Origin: Vaginella massiliensis
GTDB taxonomy: Bacteria; Bacteroidota; Bacteroidia; Flavobacteriales; Weeksellaceae
Reading direction: 5' to 3'
Assembly (NCBI RefSeq): GCF_900089075.1
Contig: NZ_LT593745.1
Coordinates: 1-64,000, forward strand
DNA: 64,000 nt
The notes under the pieces were generated by a model. It saw nothing but the letters and a program-made list of their open reading frames with translations. It was not told the origin of the DNA and ran no database searches. Position 1 is the first letter of the stretch. The number at the start of each line of letters is the position of its first letter. Below, one piece after another: positions 29,237 through 38,815 of this stretch. Position numbers and translations under genes: made by a program.

Positions 29237-30013
29237 TTAGTAAGATTCTTCAGAAAATATTTTAGCACTCAAAAACTCACGATTCATACGAGCGATATTG
29301 TCTAATGAGATGCCTTTCGGACATTCGATTTCGCAAGCACCTGTATTACTACAGTTACCAAAACCTTCTGCGTCCATTTGAGCGACCATTTTCTGAGCAC
29401 GTTTAGACGCCTCTACTCTACCCTGTGGCAACAAAGCGAACTGAGAAACTTTTGCGCCCACAAACAACATAGCAGAACCGTTTTTACAAGCTGCTACGCA
29501 AGCTCCACAACCGATACAAGTCGCCGCATCGAATGCGTCGTCTGCATCTGCTTTGGGTACCGGAATTGTATTGGCATCGATTGTACGCCCAGAGGTGTTG
29601 ATCGAAATATACCCTCCAGCTTGTTGAATTCGGTCGAATGACGAACGATCCACAATCAAATCTTTGATTACAGGGAAGGCAGTCGATCTCCATGGTTCGA
29701 TATAAATGGTGTCGCCGTCTTTGAAAGATCGCATGTGCAACTGACAAGTGGTAGTTCCGTAATCTGGACCATGTGGGCGACCATTGATGTACAAAGAACA
29801 CATACCGCAAATACCCTCACGACAATCGTGGTCAAAAGCAACGGGTTCTTTATTTTCTTCGATGAGTTGCTCATTCAACAAATCCAACATTTCTAAGAAA
29901 GAACTATCGGTAGAAACGCCATTGAGCTGATAAGTTTCCATGCTACCTTTTGCGTTGGAATTCTTCTGACGCCAAATTTTTAAGGTAATATTTATATTTT
30001 TAGATGATGCCAT
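29237..30013 (-). CDS. sdhB: succinate dehydrogenase/fumarate reductase iron-sulfur subunit
   Basis: A 258-residue subunit that passes electrons from the flavin to the quinone site. The 2Fe-2S cluster ligands lie in [17 protein letters not shown] with the later TTTC. The 4Fe-4S ligands are in [18 protein letters not shown], and the last cluster in [15 protein letters not shown]. It is the distal gene of sdhCAB, 47 bases after sdhA. The single membrane subunit upstream places the complex in the type B group, usual in Bacteroidota and able to work with menaquinone. Confidence 0.96.
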   Translation of the reverse strand: MASSKNINITLKIWRQKNSNAKGSMETYQLNGVSTDSSFLEMLDLLNEQLIEENKEPVAFDHDCREGICGMCSLYINGRPHGPDYGTTTCQLHMRSFKDGDTIYIEPWRSTAFPVIKDLIVDRSSFDRIQQAGGYISINTSGRTIDANTIPVPKADADDAFDAATCIGCGACVAACKNGSAMLFVGAKVSQFALLPQGRVEASKRAQKMVAQMDAEGFGNCSNTGACEIECPKGISLDNIARMNREFLSAKIFSEESY

Positions 30014-30060
30014 TTTCTAATGTATTTTGACATTTGATGAATCGGATTCAAAAAATGTGA

Positions 30061-32073
30061 TTATTTGTAACTACGTGTTTTTAATTCTACGAATTGATAA
30101 TTCAAATCTTCTTTATGCAACACTTCTTGGTTGATGTCTTCCCCTTTGTATTCCCAAGCGGCAACGTAAGCAAAGTTTTCATCATCGCGAACTGCTTCTC
30201 CTTCTTCTGATTGATATTCTTCGCGGAAGTGTCCTCCACAAGATTCGTTTCTGTGCAACGCATCGATTGCCATCAATTGACCCAATTCTAAGAAGTCGGC
30301 TACACGACCAGCTTTTTCTAATTCAGGATTCAACTCATCAATCGTTCCAGGTACTTTTACATCTTGCCAAAACTCTTTACGCAAGGCTTCGATTTCGCGG
30401 ATGGCTTCTTGTAATCCTTGGGCATTACGTGCCATTCCTACTTTGTTCCACATGATCAGCCCTAAGCGTTTGTGGAAATGATCTACAGATTTTGTTCCTT
30501 TATTGTTCACAAAGAAATTCAAGCGATCTCTCACCGATTTTTCGGCTTCGTCGAACTCTGGTGTATTGGTCGGAATTTTCCCTGTACGGATATCATCTGC
30601 CAAATAATCTGCAACCGTGTAAGGTAAAACGAAATATCCATCTGCCAAACCTTGCATCAATGCAGAAGCTCCGAGACGATTGGCTCCGTGGTCTGAAAAG
30701 TTGGCTTCACCCGCCACAAAACATCCTTTGATTGTTGACATCAAATTGTAATCTACCCAAACTCCACCCATGGTGTAGTGAATTGCTGGATAGATATGCA
30801 TTGGTTGCTCGTACGGATTTTCGTCTGTAATTTTTTGATACATTTGGAAAAGGTTACCATACTTCTCTTCTAACCATTTTTTACCCAATACTTCTACCTC
30901 TGCATCCGATGGGTTGTGATTACCGTTGGCAAAAGCTACTTCTTTACCACGTTTGATAATTTCTGAAGAGAAATCTAAGTAAACTCCTTCTCCTGTTTCG
31001 TTGGCCTCGATACCATAACCTGCATCACAACGTTCTTTTGCTGCACGAGACGCCACGTCACGAGGTACCAAGTTACCAAACGCAGGGTATCTTCGCTCTA
31101 AATAGTAATCTCTATCTTCTTCTTTGATGTCTGCTGCTTTTTTCTTACCAGCGCGTATTGCTTCTGCATCTTCTTTCTTCTTCGGAACCCAAATACGTCC
31201 TGAATTTCGAAGCGATTCTGACATCAAGGTTAATTTTGACTGATTTGTTCCGTGGATTGGAATACAAGTTGGGTGAATTTGTACATAACAAGGATTTGCA
31301 AAATAGGCTCCTTTTTTATGAATCTTCCACGCTGCTGTAACGTTTGATCCCATTGCATTAGACGACAAGAAATAAACGTTTCCGTACCCACCTGTCGCGA
31401 TAATTACAGCATGAGCAGAATGACGCTCGATTTCACCTGTAATCATGTTACGAGCTATGATACCGCGAGCTTTGCCGTCTACAATAACCAAATCCAACAT
31501 CTCGTGACGATTGTACATCTCGATATGCCCTAAATGGATTTGATGGTTCATCGCAGAATATGCTCCCAACAACAACTGTTGCCCCGTTTGACCTTTTGCA
31601 TAGAACGTACGAGAAACTTGCACTCCACCGAACGAACGGTTGTCTAAATATCCTCCGTAATCACGTGCAAAAGGAACACCTTGTGCCACACATTGGTCGA
31701 TGATATTTCCCGATACTTCTGCCAAACGGTGAACGTTGGATTCGCGCGCACGGTAGTCACCTCCTTTTATGGTATCGTAAAACAGACGATAGATAGAATC
31801 GTTGTCTCCTTTGTAATTTTTAGCGGCATTCACCCCACCTTGTGCAGCAATTGAGTGTGCACGACGCGGCGAGTCTTGATAGCAAAATGCTTTTACTTTG
31901 TATCCCAATTCTGCAAAAGTCGCTGCAGCAGAACCACCTGCAAGTCCAGTACCAACTACAATGATTTCAATTTTATCACGGTTGTTTGGTGCTACCAATC
32001 TCAAATTAGCTTTATGTCTTTCCCACTGTGTTGCAATGTCTCCAGTAGGTATTTTTGAATTTAATGTACTCAT
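30061..32073 (-). CDS. sdhA: succinate dehydrogenase/fumarate reductase flavoprotein subunit
   Basis: A 670-residue FAD-binding subunit. The Rossmann motif [20 protein letters not shown] is at about 39-58, the flavin-linking histidine lies in [18 protein letters not shown], and the substrate-site region includes HPTCIPIHG and the later [17 protein letters not shown]. The length fits the Bacteroidota type B enzyme. It oxidises succinate in the TCA cycle or reduces fumarate in reverse. It lies 13 bases after sdhC, in the same operon. Confidence 0.97.
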   Translation of the reverse strand: MSTLNSKIPTGDIATQWERHKANLRLVAPNNRDKIEIIVVGTGLAGGSAAATFAELGYKVKAFCYQDSPRRAHSIAAQGGVNAAKNYKGDNDSIYRLFYDTIKGGDYRARESNVHRLAEVSGNIIDQCVAQGVPFARDYGGYLDNRSFGGVQVSRTFYAKGQTGQQLLLGAYSAMNHQIHLGHIEMYNRHEMLDLVIVDGKARGIIARNMITGEIERHSAHAVIIATGGYGNVYFLSSNAMGSNVTAAWKIHKKGAYFANPCYVQIHPTCIPIHGTNQSKLTLMSESLRNSGRIWVPKKKEDAEAIRAGKKKAADIKEEDRDYYLERRYPAFGNLVPRDVASRAAKERCDAGYGIEANETGEGVYLDFSSEIIKRGKEVAFANGNHNPSDAEVEVLGKKWLEEKYGNLFQMYQKITDENPYEQPMHIYPAIHYTMGGVWVDYNLMSTIKGCFVAGEANFSDHGANRLGASALMQGLADGYFVLPYTVADYLADDIRTGKIPTNTPEFDEAEKSVRDRLNFFVNNKGTKSVDHFHKRLGLIMWNKVGMARNAQGLQEAIREIEALRKEFWQDVKVPGTIDELNPELEKAGRVADFLELGQLMAIDALHRNESCGGHFREEYQSEEGEAVRDDENFAYVAAWEYKGEDINQEVLHKEDLNYQFVELKTRSYK

Positions 32074-32086
32074 TTTCTTTTAACAA

Positions 32087-32755
32087 TTATTGTGTAACAA
32101 AATGGTAAATTGCGATAATAGCGAATCCGACAGGGATTACTATCGAATATATTTTACCGATCGTTTGGATCACTGGTGTGTATTTCTTATGACGAGCTCC
32201 AACTGATTGAAACGCTGATTGGAAACCATGTGACAAGTGCAAACCTAATAACACGAATGCTACCACATAAATAATCACTCGCCAAATATCTGCAAACTTA
32301 GCGTGTAACTCTCCCCAATAGCGTGTTGCATCTTCTGGTTGAACGTTCACGTATTTTACATTCATCTCATGAACCCAAAAATCGTACATGTGCAATCCTA
32401 AGAAAAACAAAATTACCAAACCAGAGATAATCATGTTTCTAGAGGTCCAACTAGAGTTTGCACTACGTTGGTTGTAGGCATACTTTACCGGACGAGCTTT
32501 GTTGTTTTGGACTTCCAAAACCATACCCATCACAAAGTGGAAAATGACTGCAAAACCTAATATCGGTTGCATCAGAAATTGAATAATTGGGTTATATCCC
32601 ATGAAATGAGATACCTCATTGAACATCTGAGGACTTAGTACAGAAAGTAAATTAATGGTGAAATGTTGCAAAAGGAAAATCAGCAGGAATAATGCCGATA
32701 ACGCCATCGCAAACTTCTTTCCGATTGAAGATTTGAATAATGATTTAGATGCCAT
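32087..32755 (-). CDS. sdhC: succinate dehydrogenase cytochrome b subunit
   Basis: A 222-residue membrane anchor with five hydrophobic helices. Histidines in the helices (QHFTINLLS, GFAVIFHFVMGM, FLGLHMYDFWVHE, LGLHLSHGFQSAF, YHFVTQ) are candidates for the two b-type haems. A single anchor subunit of this length, and not separate SdhC and SdhD, is the type B layout. It is the first gene of the operon, and a consensus promoter lies 40 bases upstream. Confidence 0.95.
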   Translation of the reverse strand: MASKSLFKSSIGKKFAMALSALFLLIFLLQHFTINLLSVLSPQMFNEVSHFMGYNPIIQFLMQPILGFAVIFHFVMGMVLEVQNNKARPVKYAYNQRSANSSWTSRNMIISGLVILFFLGLHMYDFWVHEMNVKYVNVQPEDATRYWGELHAKFADIWRVIIYVVAFVLLGLHLSHGFQSAFQSVGARHKKYTPVIQTIGKIYSIVIPVGFAIIAIYHFVTQ

Positions 32756-32794
32756 AAAGCAATACGTTTAATTTTTTTTAAGAAATTTTACATA

Positions 32795-32826
32795 CAAATT
32801 TATTAAAGTAGTTGGTCTCTTCACAA
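32795..32826 (-). promoter_or_regulatory. sdhCAB promoter
   Basis: On the minus strand: TTG, 21 bases, TAAATTTG, a full match to the Bacteroidota consensus. The -7 element ends 39 bases before the sdhC start codon. Confidence 0.75.
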
Positions 32827-33282
32827 TGAATAATATCATTTTGAAGAAATCTGCATTAGTTTAGAACGATTCTTTATAACATATCTTTAACATTATGCTT
32901 TTTATTAGAAAAAAAATTAACCTATTTCAGAAAACAGCCTATCCAGACTGAGTTCGTAAAATAGTTTTGGGGAAACGCCTTTCTTGCCTTGCATAGGTTG
33001 ATTTACAAATTTTTTACCTATTTTGCGTTGAGCAACACGGAGAGGTGTTATCAAAAGAGCGTGTTAAGCACTAAATTAACCTTTTCGTCCAATTTATTCG
33101 CCACTACGCCAATGCGTTTCTCGTTGAGCCAGGTGTTAAAATAAACAGCTTATTTAAATTTAAAACGTTAAAGTTTTTTGTACATTGCAGTGAATTTCAA
33201 CTTTTATTAACACAAATACCCTTATACATAAAACATTATTACTTTTTATTATTACTGGTTTTTATCCCTGTGAGTTTAGTTT
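32827..33282. other. intergenic region, no gene seen
   Basis: About 450 bases between the sdh promoter and the protease remnant. No ORF with coding character and no tRNA was found. The stretch around 32930-33140 is less AT-rich and could be leftover coding sequence of the decayed neighbour, but no reading frame can be followed. Confidence 0.4.
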
Positions 33283-33899
33283 TTGCTAGGTATGAAAAGC
33301 TACTATGTGGTTGTAAAAAACAACCACTCTATTGAACCCTTATCCAGAATAACAAATTCTGATGGTACTTTGAAATTAACTTTTTCCGAACAGTCATTGG
33401 AAAATTTATTTAATAACAAGATTATTTATAAACATGAAAAAGCATTTCCTGAGTCACAAAACCTAAGATTAAAAAATACTTATTATATACGTACAAATAG
33501 TACAGTATCAAAAACTGATTTAGCTAGCTTATCAAATGTTGAATTTGTTGAAGAAATTAATTTAAATGAAGGAGGACTTTTATTTGAACCTAATGATTAT
33601 TTTTTTTTGAAATAGGCACAGTAAAAAATCAAAGTATCCTTGATTTAATTTGAGCTCCTTTAGCGTGGGAGGTAACACCAGGTGATCCTAATATTGTTAT
33701 TGGAATTGTTGAAACAGGAGTAAACCCCCAACATCCTGACTTAAGTACAGAAGTTCTTCAGCATTTAGGCAACACTACATTGAACACCAGCAGTACACAA
33801 ACAACGATTAGTTTAAATAATTACCAATCCGGACATTATATCGTTACTCTTGTTTGTGATGGACAAATCGTAAATTCTAAAAACCTAATTAAAAACTAA
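33283..33899 (+). pseudogene. remnant of a type IX-secreted subtilisin-like protease
   Basis: 33283-33615 encodes a propeptide-like piece (SYYVVVKNNHSIEPLSRI, then KNTYYIRTNSTVSKTDLASL). The frame breaks in a run of nine T (33600-33608); one more T would continue it as FEIGTVKNQSILDLI, after which an in-frame TGA occurs at 33651. From 33654 the frame reads APLAWEVTPGDPNIVIGIVE and TGVNPQHPDL, the subtilase Asp region with Glu where the catalytic Asp should be. After STEVLQHLG it jumps straight to a type IX C-terminal sorting tail (NNYQSGHYIVTLVCDGQIV, ending LIKN). The rest of the catalytic domain, with the His and Ser motifs, is gone. So there is a frameshift, a stop, a catalytic change and a large deletion. 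Confidence 0.85.
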
Positions 33900-33901
33900 G
33901 C

Positions 33902-34622
33902 ATGATGAGACTTTTTACAATAATAACTTTTTTGAGTGTTGGGCTTTTTGCAAAAGCCCAACAAACCGAACTAATCGAAAACACATGGTATCTAGAAAAA
34001 TTAGTTTTAAATGGAGAGGAGTTTCTTGCACCAAATAATGAAGAAGTGTCTAAAACCATATTCTTATGTCAAGAATGCGAATCTGAAACTAATGTAGTTT
34101 TTTTTTACTTCTGTTTGTACTGAAGTTCTCTTAAATGGTTCCATCGATGATAATATACTTACCTTGCAATCAGGTTTCGTTGATGGAGAATGTAGTCTTG
34201 CTGAAACTATTAATTTTGAAGGATATTATCTTGATAACTTTTTCAATGTTGGAATTTTTGATGAATTTTATGACTACGAGTATGAAATTCACTCAATAGA
34301 TAATGGATTACAGCTAACTTTCACTAATGTAGATGGTAATAAATCATATTATAAAAATCATCATTTATCAATACAAGAATTCAATGTCGTAAATAAAAAC
34401 TTTCTAACAACTATTCAAGGTGATTGGCTATATGTGAAAATTATCAATTCTACATTCAATCCAAAGGCAATTTCTATATATGATTTGGTAGGAAGATCAA
34501 TTCTAGGCTCAAAAATCATTAATGAAAAGGTTTTTGTTGGTCAAATTCCGAACGCTATTTACATGGGGCAAATTGAAGATATCAATGGGAATTTTTATAA
34601 TAAAAAAATCGTAAAAAATTAA
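33902..34622 (+). pseudogene. small secreted protein with type IX tail, frameshifted in a T run
   Basis: The first part (33902-34123) has a signal peptide (LFTIITFLSVGLFAKAQQ) and a lipocalin-like opening (ENTWYLEKLVLNGEEFLAPN). The frame breaks in a run of nine T at 34098-34106. Removing one T joins it perfectly, through FFTSVCTEVLLNGSIDDNIL, to the rest of the frame, which runs to 34622. The C-terminus (FNPKAISIYDLVGRSILGSK, ending KKIVKN) is a type A type IX sorting signal. The rejoined protein would have about 240 residues. Since the single lesion is a one-base change in a homopolymer, this may be a phase-variable gene or a sequencing error and not a dead gene. Confidence 0.75.
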
Positions 34623-34736
34623 TAAAAAATATTTCGAGCTTAAAGATATTCAATATACAGCCTGAAATATTAAATCATTACCGTCGGGTTAATAACCAAA
34701 TACTTTCCGAATTATTGACATTTTTTTCAATCAAAA

Positions 34737-34767
34737 TTTGGTATTTTAAATACTTATTCTATATTTG
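34737..34767 (+). promoter_or_regulatory. strong consensus promoter of candidate small RNA
   Basis: TTTG, 19 bases, TATATTTG: both elements and the spacing match the Bacteroidota consensus exactly. A terminator hairpin starts only 46 bases downstream, before any ORF. Confidence 0.8.
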
Positions 34768-34772
34768 CAATG

Positions 34773-34852
34773 CGATTAAGCAATGGCTTTTTCATAGGTT
34801 TAAGTTGGTTAGGGAATCCCTTTGTGTTCAAACAGAGGGATTCTTATTTTTA
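34773..34852 (+). ncRNA. candidate small RNA of about 80 nt
   Basis: A perfect promoter (34737-34767) and a strong terminator enclose about 80 bases with no ORF. The terminator is an 11-bp stem, GAATCCCTTTG at 34814-34824 with CAGAGGGATTC at 34833-34843 (one G-U pair), an eight-base loop and then TTATTTTTAT. The body has GCAATGGCTTTTTCATAGG before the hairpin. It could be a free small RNA or a terminated leader in front of the sigma factor gene, which starts 60 bases later. I do not recognise the family; the Flavobacteria-specific Rfam families such as Flavo-1 should be compared. Confidence 0.6.
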
Positions 34853-34912
34853 TGGATGATATATAATTAGATAATCACTACTTTTACATTTCAATTCAAC
34901 AAGGCTAATCGT

Positions 34913-35407
34913 TTGAAATCAAAAGAAAAAATATTTTCTGAATCTGTCGAACAAAACCAAGGCATCATACACAAGGTCTGCCGCATCTATACAGATGATC
35001 AAGAGTCTCATGAAGATTTATTTCAAGAGATTGTGTTACAACTTTGGAAATCGTTCGACTCGTTCAAAGGCGATTCGAAGTTGAGCACTTGGATGTATCG
35101 CGTTGGGCTGAATACAGCCATCACCTATATCCGCAAAAAATCTAAAAACAATTTTACATCTTTAGAAGACCATCACCACCAACATCTCGCCAACGAATCG
35201 AACGAAGAGAATAAAGAAAGGCTCGATTTGTTGTACTTGGCAATAAAATATCTGAATGACGTGGAACGAGCGTTGGTATTGCTGTACCTAGAAGATTCTA
35301 GTTACAAAGAAATAGCCGAAACACTTGGGATAACCGAGGTAAATGCTCGGGTAAAAATGAATCGTGTAAAAACAAAACTAAAAGAAATCATGACACAATT
35401 GTCGTAA
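34913..35407 (+). CDS. sigma-70 family (ECF) sigma factor
   Basis: A 164-residue ECF-type sigma factor. Region 2 is at about 12-75 (DDQESHEDLFQEIVLQLWKS, then STWMYRVGLNTAITYIRKK). Region 4 is at about 105-158 (LNDVERALVLLYLEDSSYKE and IAETLGITEVNARVKMNRVK). The start is a TTG at 34913; no ATG exists before the conserved region, so this start is forced. The next gene, six bases downstream, encodes a four-helix membrane protein, as is usual for this branch in Flavobacteriia. That partner may act in place of a classical anti-sigma factor. Confidence 0.9.
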   Translation: MKSKEKIFSESVEQNQGIIHKVCRIYTDDQESHEDLFQEIVLQLWKSFDSFKGDSKLSTWMYRVGLNTAITYIRKKSKNNFTSLEDHHHQHLANESNEENKERLDLLYLAIKYLNDVERALVLLYLEDSSYKEIAETLGITEVNARVKMNRVKTKLKEIMTQLS

Positions 35408-35413
35408 AAAGAT

Positions 35414-36052
35414 ATGGAATTAGATGATTTGAAGAAAAGTTGGCAAGAAGCCAACACCGCTACTATTTATGACTCGGCTTCTATTTTCAGGATGCTGAAA
35501 ACCAAGTCGACCTCGATAGCCAAAGCGCTGTTTTATTTCACTGTTTTTGAATTTTTATTGGTCATAGGCTTTTTTGTCTATTCTATATTATTAGGCAATC
35601 AATCGATCGAAAAAGTAACCCTACAATACATCGACCCCAAAACGCTCAAAACCTTCGAAAAGTCTTCCATTGTTGGAATCGTTCTCACCCTGATTTTCAT
35701 GGTGCTTTCTTACCGATATTATAAAAAAATACGTTTCGATAGTACGACCAAAGAATTGATTTCGAGCATCATAACCTTCAGAAAAGTAATCAACCTTTTC
35801 ATCCTTTTTACCGTGCTTTTGCTGGTCATCACCAGTGCGCCCATGTACTACGAACTGGGCAAAGGCATTTATCTGAGTAAGCATTCGAACGAAATAAACT
35901 CTTCTAACCAAGCAGAAATCTATGGTTATGTAGCTGTTGCGATTGCAGTTTTCTTTATCTTGATCTTTGCCATGCTCTATTATAGCATCTTGTATTTTGC
36001 ATTCTTAAAAAAATTGATGAAAAATTTGAAAGAATTAAAAGAAGTCGAGTAA
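35414..36052 (+). CDS. integral membrane protein, partner of the sigma factor
   Basis: A 212-residue protein with four hydrophobic segments: about 38-60 (FYFTVFEFLLVIGFFVYSIL), 85-103 (VGIVLTLIFMVLSYRYYK), 125-145 (VINLFILFTVLLLVITSAPM) and 170-195 (YVAVAIAVFFILIFAMLYYS). The N-terminal 35 residues are cytoplasmic and start MELDDLKKSWQEAN, a motif common to proteins that follow this kind of sigma factor. The six-base gap to the sigma gene implies one transcript. It may hold or sense for the sigma factor; this is inferred from position only. Confidence 0.8.
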   Translation: MELDDLKKSWQEANTATIYDSASIFRMLKTKSTSIAKALFYFTVFEFLLVIGFFVYSILLGNQSIEKVTLQYIDPKTLKTFEKSSIVGIVLTLIFMVLSYRYYKKIRFDSTTKELISSIITFRKVINLFILFTVLLLVITSAPMYYELGKGIYLSKHSNEINSSNQAEIYGYVAVAIAVFFILIFAMLYYSILYFAFLKKLMKNLKELKEVE

Positions 36053-36061
36053 CTTTGCCCC

Positions 36062-36382
36062 ATGTCCAAAATTGTAAAGAAATACCTTGCTTTCCTTTTT
36101 CTTTTTGTTGCCCTTGTGGTAGCAACTGGGCAGACTGTTCATATTCTAGACCATGTGCATCAGAAGCAATCGGTAGAACAAAACGAACTGAACAAACACC
36201 AAACGCATTGCGATTTGTGTTATTTGGTTGCGCAAACGATTTCTTCTGCAGGTGATGACTTGGTGGTCATACCAGCGATGATATCTTCTCGTTGGATGAA
36301 GATAGAAAAACCTTATATATTTTTTAGTTCTAATTCGTATCATCATTACAATAATCTACGTGCACCACCTTTTGTAAGTTAA
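36062..36382 (+). CDS. small exported protein with His/Cys motif and RAPP tail (DUF2946-like)
   Basis: A 106-residue protein with one N-terminal hydrophobic segment (YLAFLFLFVALVVATG). Then come HILDHVHQ, HQTHCDLCYLV (a CxxC with nearby His) and a C-terminal NLRAPPFVS. The His/CxxC pair and RxPP ending recall DUF2946-type proteins that lie next to metal-related TonB receptors. It starts nine bases after the membrane protein and 47 bases before a TonB receptor. A second protein with the same plan follows the receptor (38816-39145). A metal-handling role is an inference. Confidence 0.65.
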   Translation: MSKIVKKYLAFLFLFVALVVATGQTVHILDHVHQKQSVEQNELNKHQTHCDLCYLVAQTISSAGDDLVVIPAMISSRWMKIEKPYIFFSSNSYHHYNNLRAPPFVS

Positions 36383-36429
36383 TTTCAAACTATTTATTCA
36401 GTTTTATTAATTTACAATTTCATATTAGC

Positions 36430-38808
36430 ATGAAAATCACCAAAATTTCACTATTTGTACTGACCTTTTTTTTCAGTCAAATGAATTGGGCACAAGATGT
36501 TTTTAGAGGACAAGTGGTCGATGAACACAACAATCCAATTTCTCATTTAAATTTTCTGATCAATCAACAAACCGTTTCGACCGATGAGCAGGGCTATTTC
36601 GAAGTTCCGCATCAAGAGGCACATCGTTACGAAATCATCATTGATGAGTATGGGTACGAATTGTTCACCCAAAGAGTTGATGCTAATCATCAAAAACAAT
36701 TCAAAATCGTATTGAAAAATCAGCTGTACGAATTGGACGAAGTGGAGATAAATGCCCATCTGCACGATTTTTATACTGCCAATACCACCCAGGTAAACCA
36801 GGAGTATATCAATCAAAACTATGCAGGATCGTTGGCAAAATCGCTCGAAAATTTACCCGGAGTTTCAGCAATGGGCATTGGTTCGGCGAGCTCAAAGCCT
36901 ATCATACGAGGTTTGGGATTCAATCGATTGGTGGTTGCAGAAAACGGGGTGAAACAAGAAGGACAACAATGGGGCGTCGATCATGGTTTGGAAATTGATC
37001 CGCTCAATGTAGAACAGGTAGAAGTGGTGAAAGGTGCAGGTGCTCTGCAATATGGTAACGAAGCCATCGCGGGCGTGATTGTCCTCAAAAACAATAAAAT
37101 TCCGACCAAAAATACAAGCCATACCCAAATCAATACGCTGTACCAAAGTGTAAACGACAATTATTTGGCTGGCGTTTCTCATTTTACACGTTGGAATAAT
37201 TTTTTCTACAAACTGAAAGCCTCTTATAGCGATTATGCAGATTATAGAACAACATCGGACCGTTTCAAATATTTGGATCGAGTTTTTAGAATAGAAGACA
37301 AACGGGTAAAAAATACCGCAGGTCAAGACCTGAACACAGCGGTGCAATTGGGCTATACAGACCAGAGATTTTCCACGATTCTCAATGTGAGCAATTTTTA
37401 CCAAAAAGCTGGATTTTTTGCAGGAGCTCATGGCATTCCGCTGGCATCTAATCTGTTGAGCGACGGCGATTATAGAAATATCGATTTGCCTTACCAGAAA
37501 GTGAATCATCTGAAAGTGATTTCGGAAAATGAATATAAATTCTCTGCCGATCAAATACTGAAATTCAGTGCATCTTATCAGAACAATTTGAGGCAAGAAT
37601 GGAGCGTTTTTCATACTCATTATCCAGAACAGCCCATACCAGAATACAATCCAAATTTGGAGATGGAGTTCAATTTATCGACCTACGATGCACAGTTGAG
37701 TTTTGATTGGAGGCACAACGAAAAATTCAAAACTATTATAGGAATTCAGGCACAAAACCAGCTGAATACCATAGATGGTTACAATTTTCTGTTGCCAAAA
37801 TACCAACGCAATCTCTATGGTGCTTATTTGATAGAAGAAATCAGAGCGCACAAGAATCTAAAACTTTCTGCAGGTATACGTTATGATTTTGGTAAGATAA
37901 AAACAGAGGGTTTCTACGATAATTATCTGTATCAATACCTCATAAAAAACGGTTACGATGCGTCTACAGCCGCAACATATGCACTTAGAAGTGAAGAAAT
38001 AAGCAAAGAATATCAGACCATCAACGGGGTGATTGGAGCCAGTTTACATGCAGGAAGATATTGGGATTTTGCCCTCAATATCGGGACCAACTATCGCCTA
38101 CCAACCGCTATAGAGCTAGGAGCCAACGGCATACACCACGGATCTTTTCGGCACGAGCAAGGTAATAGCGATTTGGACCCCGAGCGTGGATTTTCTACCG
38201 ATTTGAAAATCAATTTTCATCCGCGTACGTGGAATATTAGTGTGAGTCCGTACGTTTACTATTTTTCCAATTATATTTTCTTGAAACCTTCGGGTACTTT
38301 TTCAATTTTACCGCATTCCGGACAAATTTATCAGTACACCCAATCAGAAGCCTTGATAAGTGGTGTGGAAATTGAAGTAGAAAAAACTATGGCAGAACGC
38401 CTGAAACTTTCTGCTGTATACGAATACATTTTCAATAAGCAGTTGGGTATTGACAAGAGCAAACGTTATCCTTTGCCTTTTACCCCAGCAAATAATATTT
38501 TTGGAGAAGTAAAATATCAGTTGACAAACGAAGAGAAAAAAATAGAAAATTGGCATATATTTGTCAACGCAAAATATGCTTTTGAGCAAAACAGAACCGC
38601 CCAAAACGAAGAACTAACAGCTGCTTATTTTCTGTTGGGTGCAGGAACAAAAACCAATATTCATCTGAATAATTTCGAAGCGATAATTGGTATTCAGGCG
38701 AATAATATTTTGAACAAGAAATACTTTAACCACACGAGTTTTTACCGCCTGATAGAATTGCCAGAACAAGGTAGAAATATACAAGTTTCAGTAAGTATTC
38801 CGTTTTAA
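36430..38808 (+). CDS. TonB-dependent receptor, probable metal uptake
   Basis: A 792-residue outer-membrane receptor. Signal peptide about 1-21 (LTFFFSQMNWAQD). A carboxypeptidase-regulatory-like domain covers about 22-100, the plug about 115-225 (LENLPGVSAMGIGSASSKPI and VEVVKGAGALQYGNEAIAGV), and the barrel runs to the C-terminal strand (RNIQVSVSIPF). The plug stretch QEGQQWGVDHGLEIDP resembles receptors for zinc or copper. The flanking small His-rich proteins and a His-rich DUF4625 lipoprotein downstream support metal or metallophore uptake. Not of the SusC type. Substrate not certain. Confidence 0.92.
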   Translation: MKITKISLFVLTFFFSQMNWAQDVFRGQVVDEHNNPISHLNFLINQQTVSTDEQGYFEVPHQEAHRYEIIIDEYGYELFTQRVDANHQKQFKIVLKNQLYELDEVEINAHLHDFYTANTTQVNQEYINQNYAGSLAKSLENLPGVSAMGIGSASSKPIIRGLGFNRLVVAENGVKQEGQQWGVDHGLEIDPLNVEQVEVVKGAGALQYGNEAIAGVIVLKNNKIPTKNTSHTQINTLYQSVNDNYLAGVSHFTRWNNFFYKLKASYSDYADYRTTSDRFKYLDRVFRIEDKRVKNTAGQDLNTAVQLGYTDQRFSTILNVSNFYQKAGFFAGAHGIPLASNLLSDGDYRNIDLPYQKVNHLKVISENEYKFSADQILKFSASYQNNLRQEWSVFHTHYPEQPIPEYNPNLEMEFNLSTYDAQLSFDWRHNEKFKTIIGIQAQNQLNTIDGYNFLLPKYQRNLYGAYLIEEIRAHKNLKLSAGIRYDFGKIKTEGFYDNYLYQYLIKNGYDASTAATYALRSEEISKEYQTINGVIGASLHAGRYWDFALNIGTNYRLPTAIELGANGIHHGSFRHEQGNSDLDPERGFSTDLKINFHPRTWNISVSPYVYYFSNYIFLKPSGTFSILPHSGQIYQYTQSEALISGVEIEVEKTMAERLKLSAVYEYIFNKQLGIDKSKRYPLPFTPANNIFGEVKYQLTNEEKKIENWHIFVNAKYAFEQNRTAQNEELTAAYFLLGAGTKTNIHLNNFEAIIGIQANNILNKKYFNHTSFYRLIELPEQGRNIQVSVSIPF

Positions 38809-38815
38809 TCTATAG

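Noticed and set aside
33103-33115. 13-base match (ACTACGCCAATGC) to the CRISPR spacer at 9492-9521, a possible self-target
   Set aside because: With 21 spacers of 30 bases against 64 kb on both strands, a chance match of this length is expected about once; flanking bases do not match.
36892-37620. 242-residue ORF opposite the TonB receptor
   Set aside because: Lies wholly inside the receptor gene on the other strand and shows no domain or signal; a shadow of the real reading frame.
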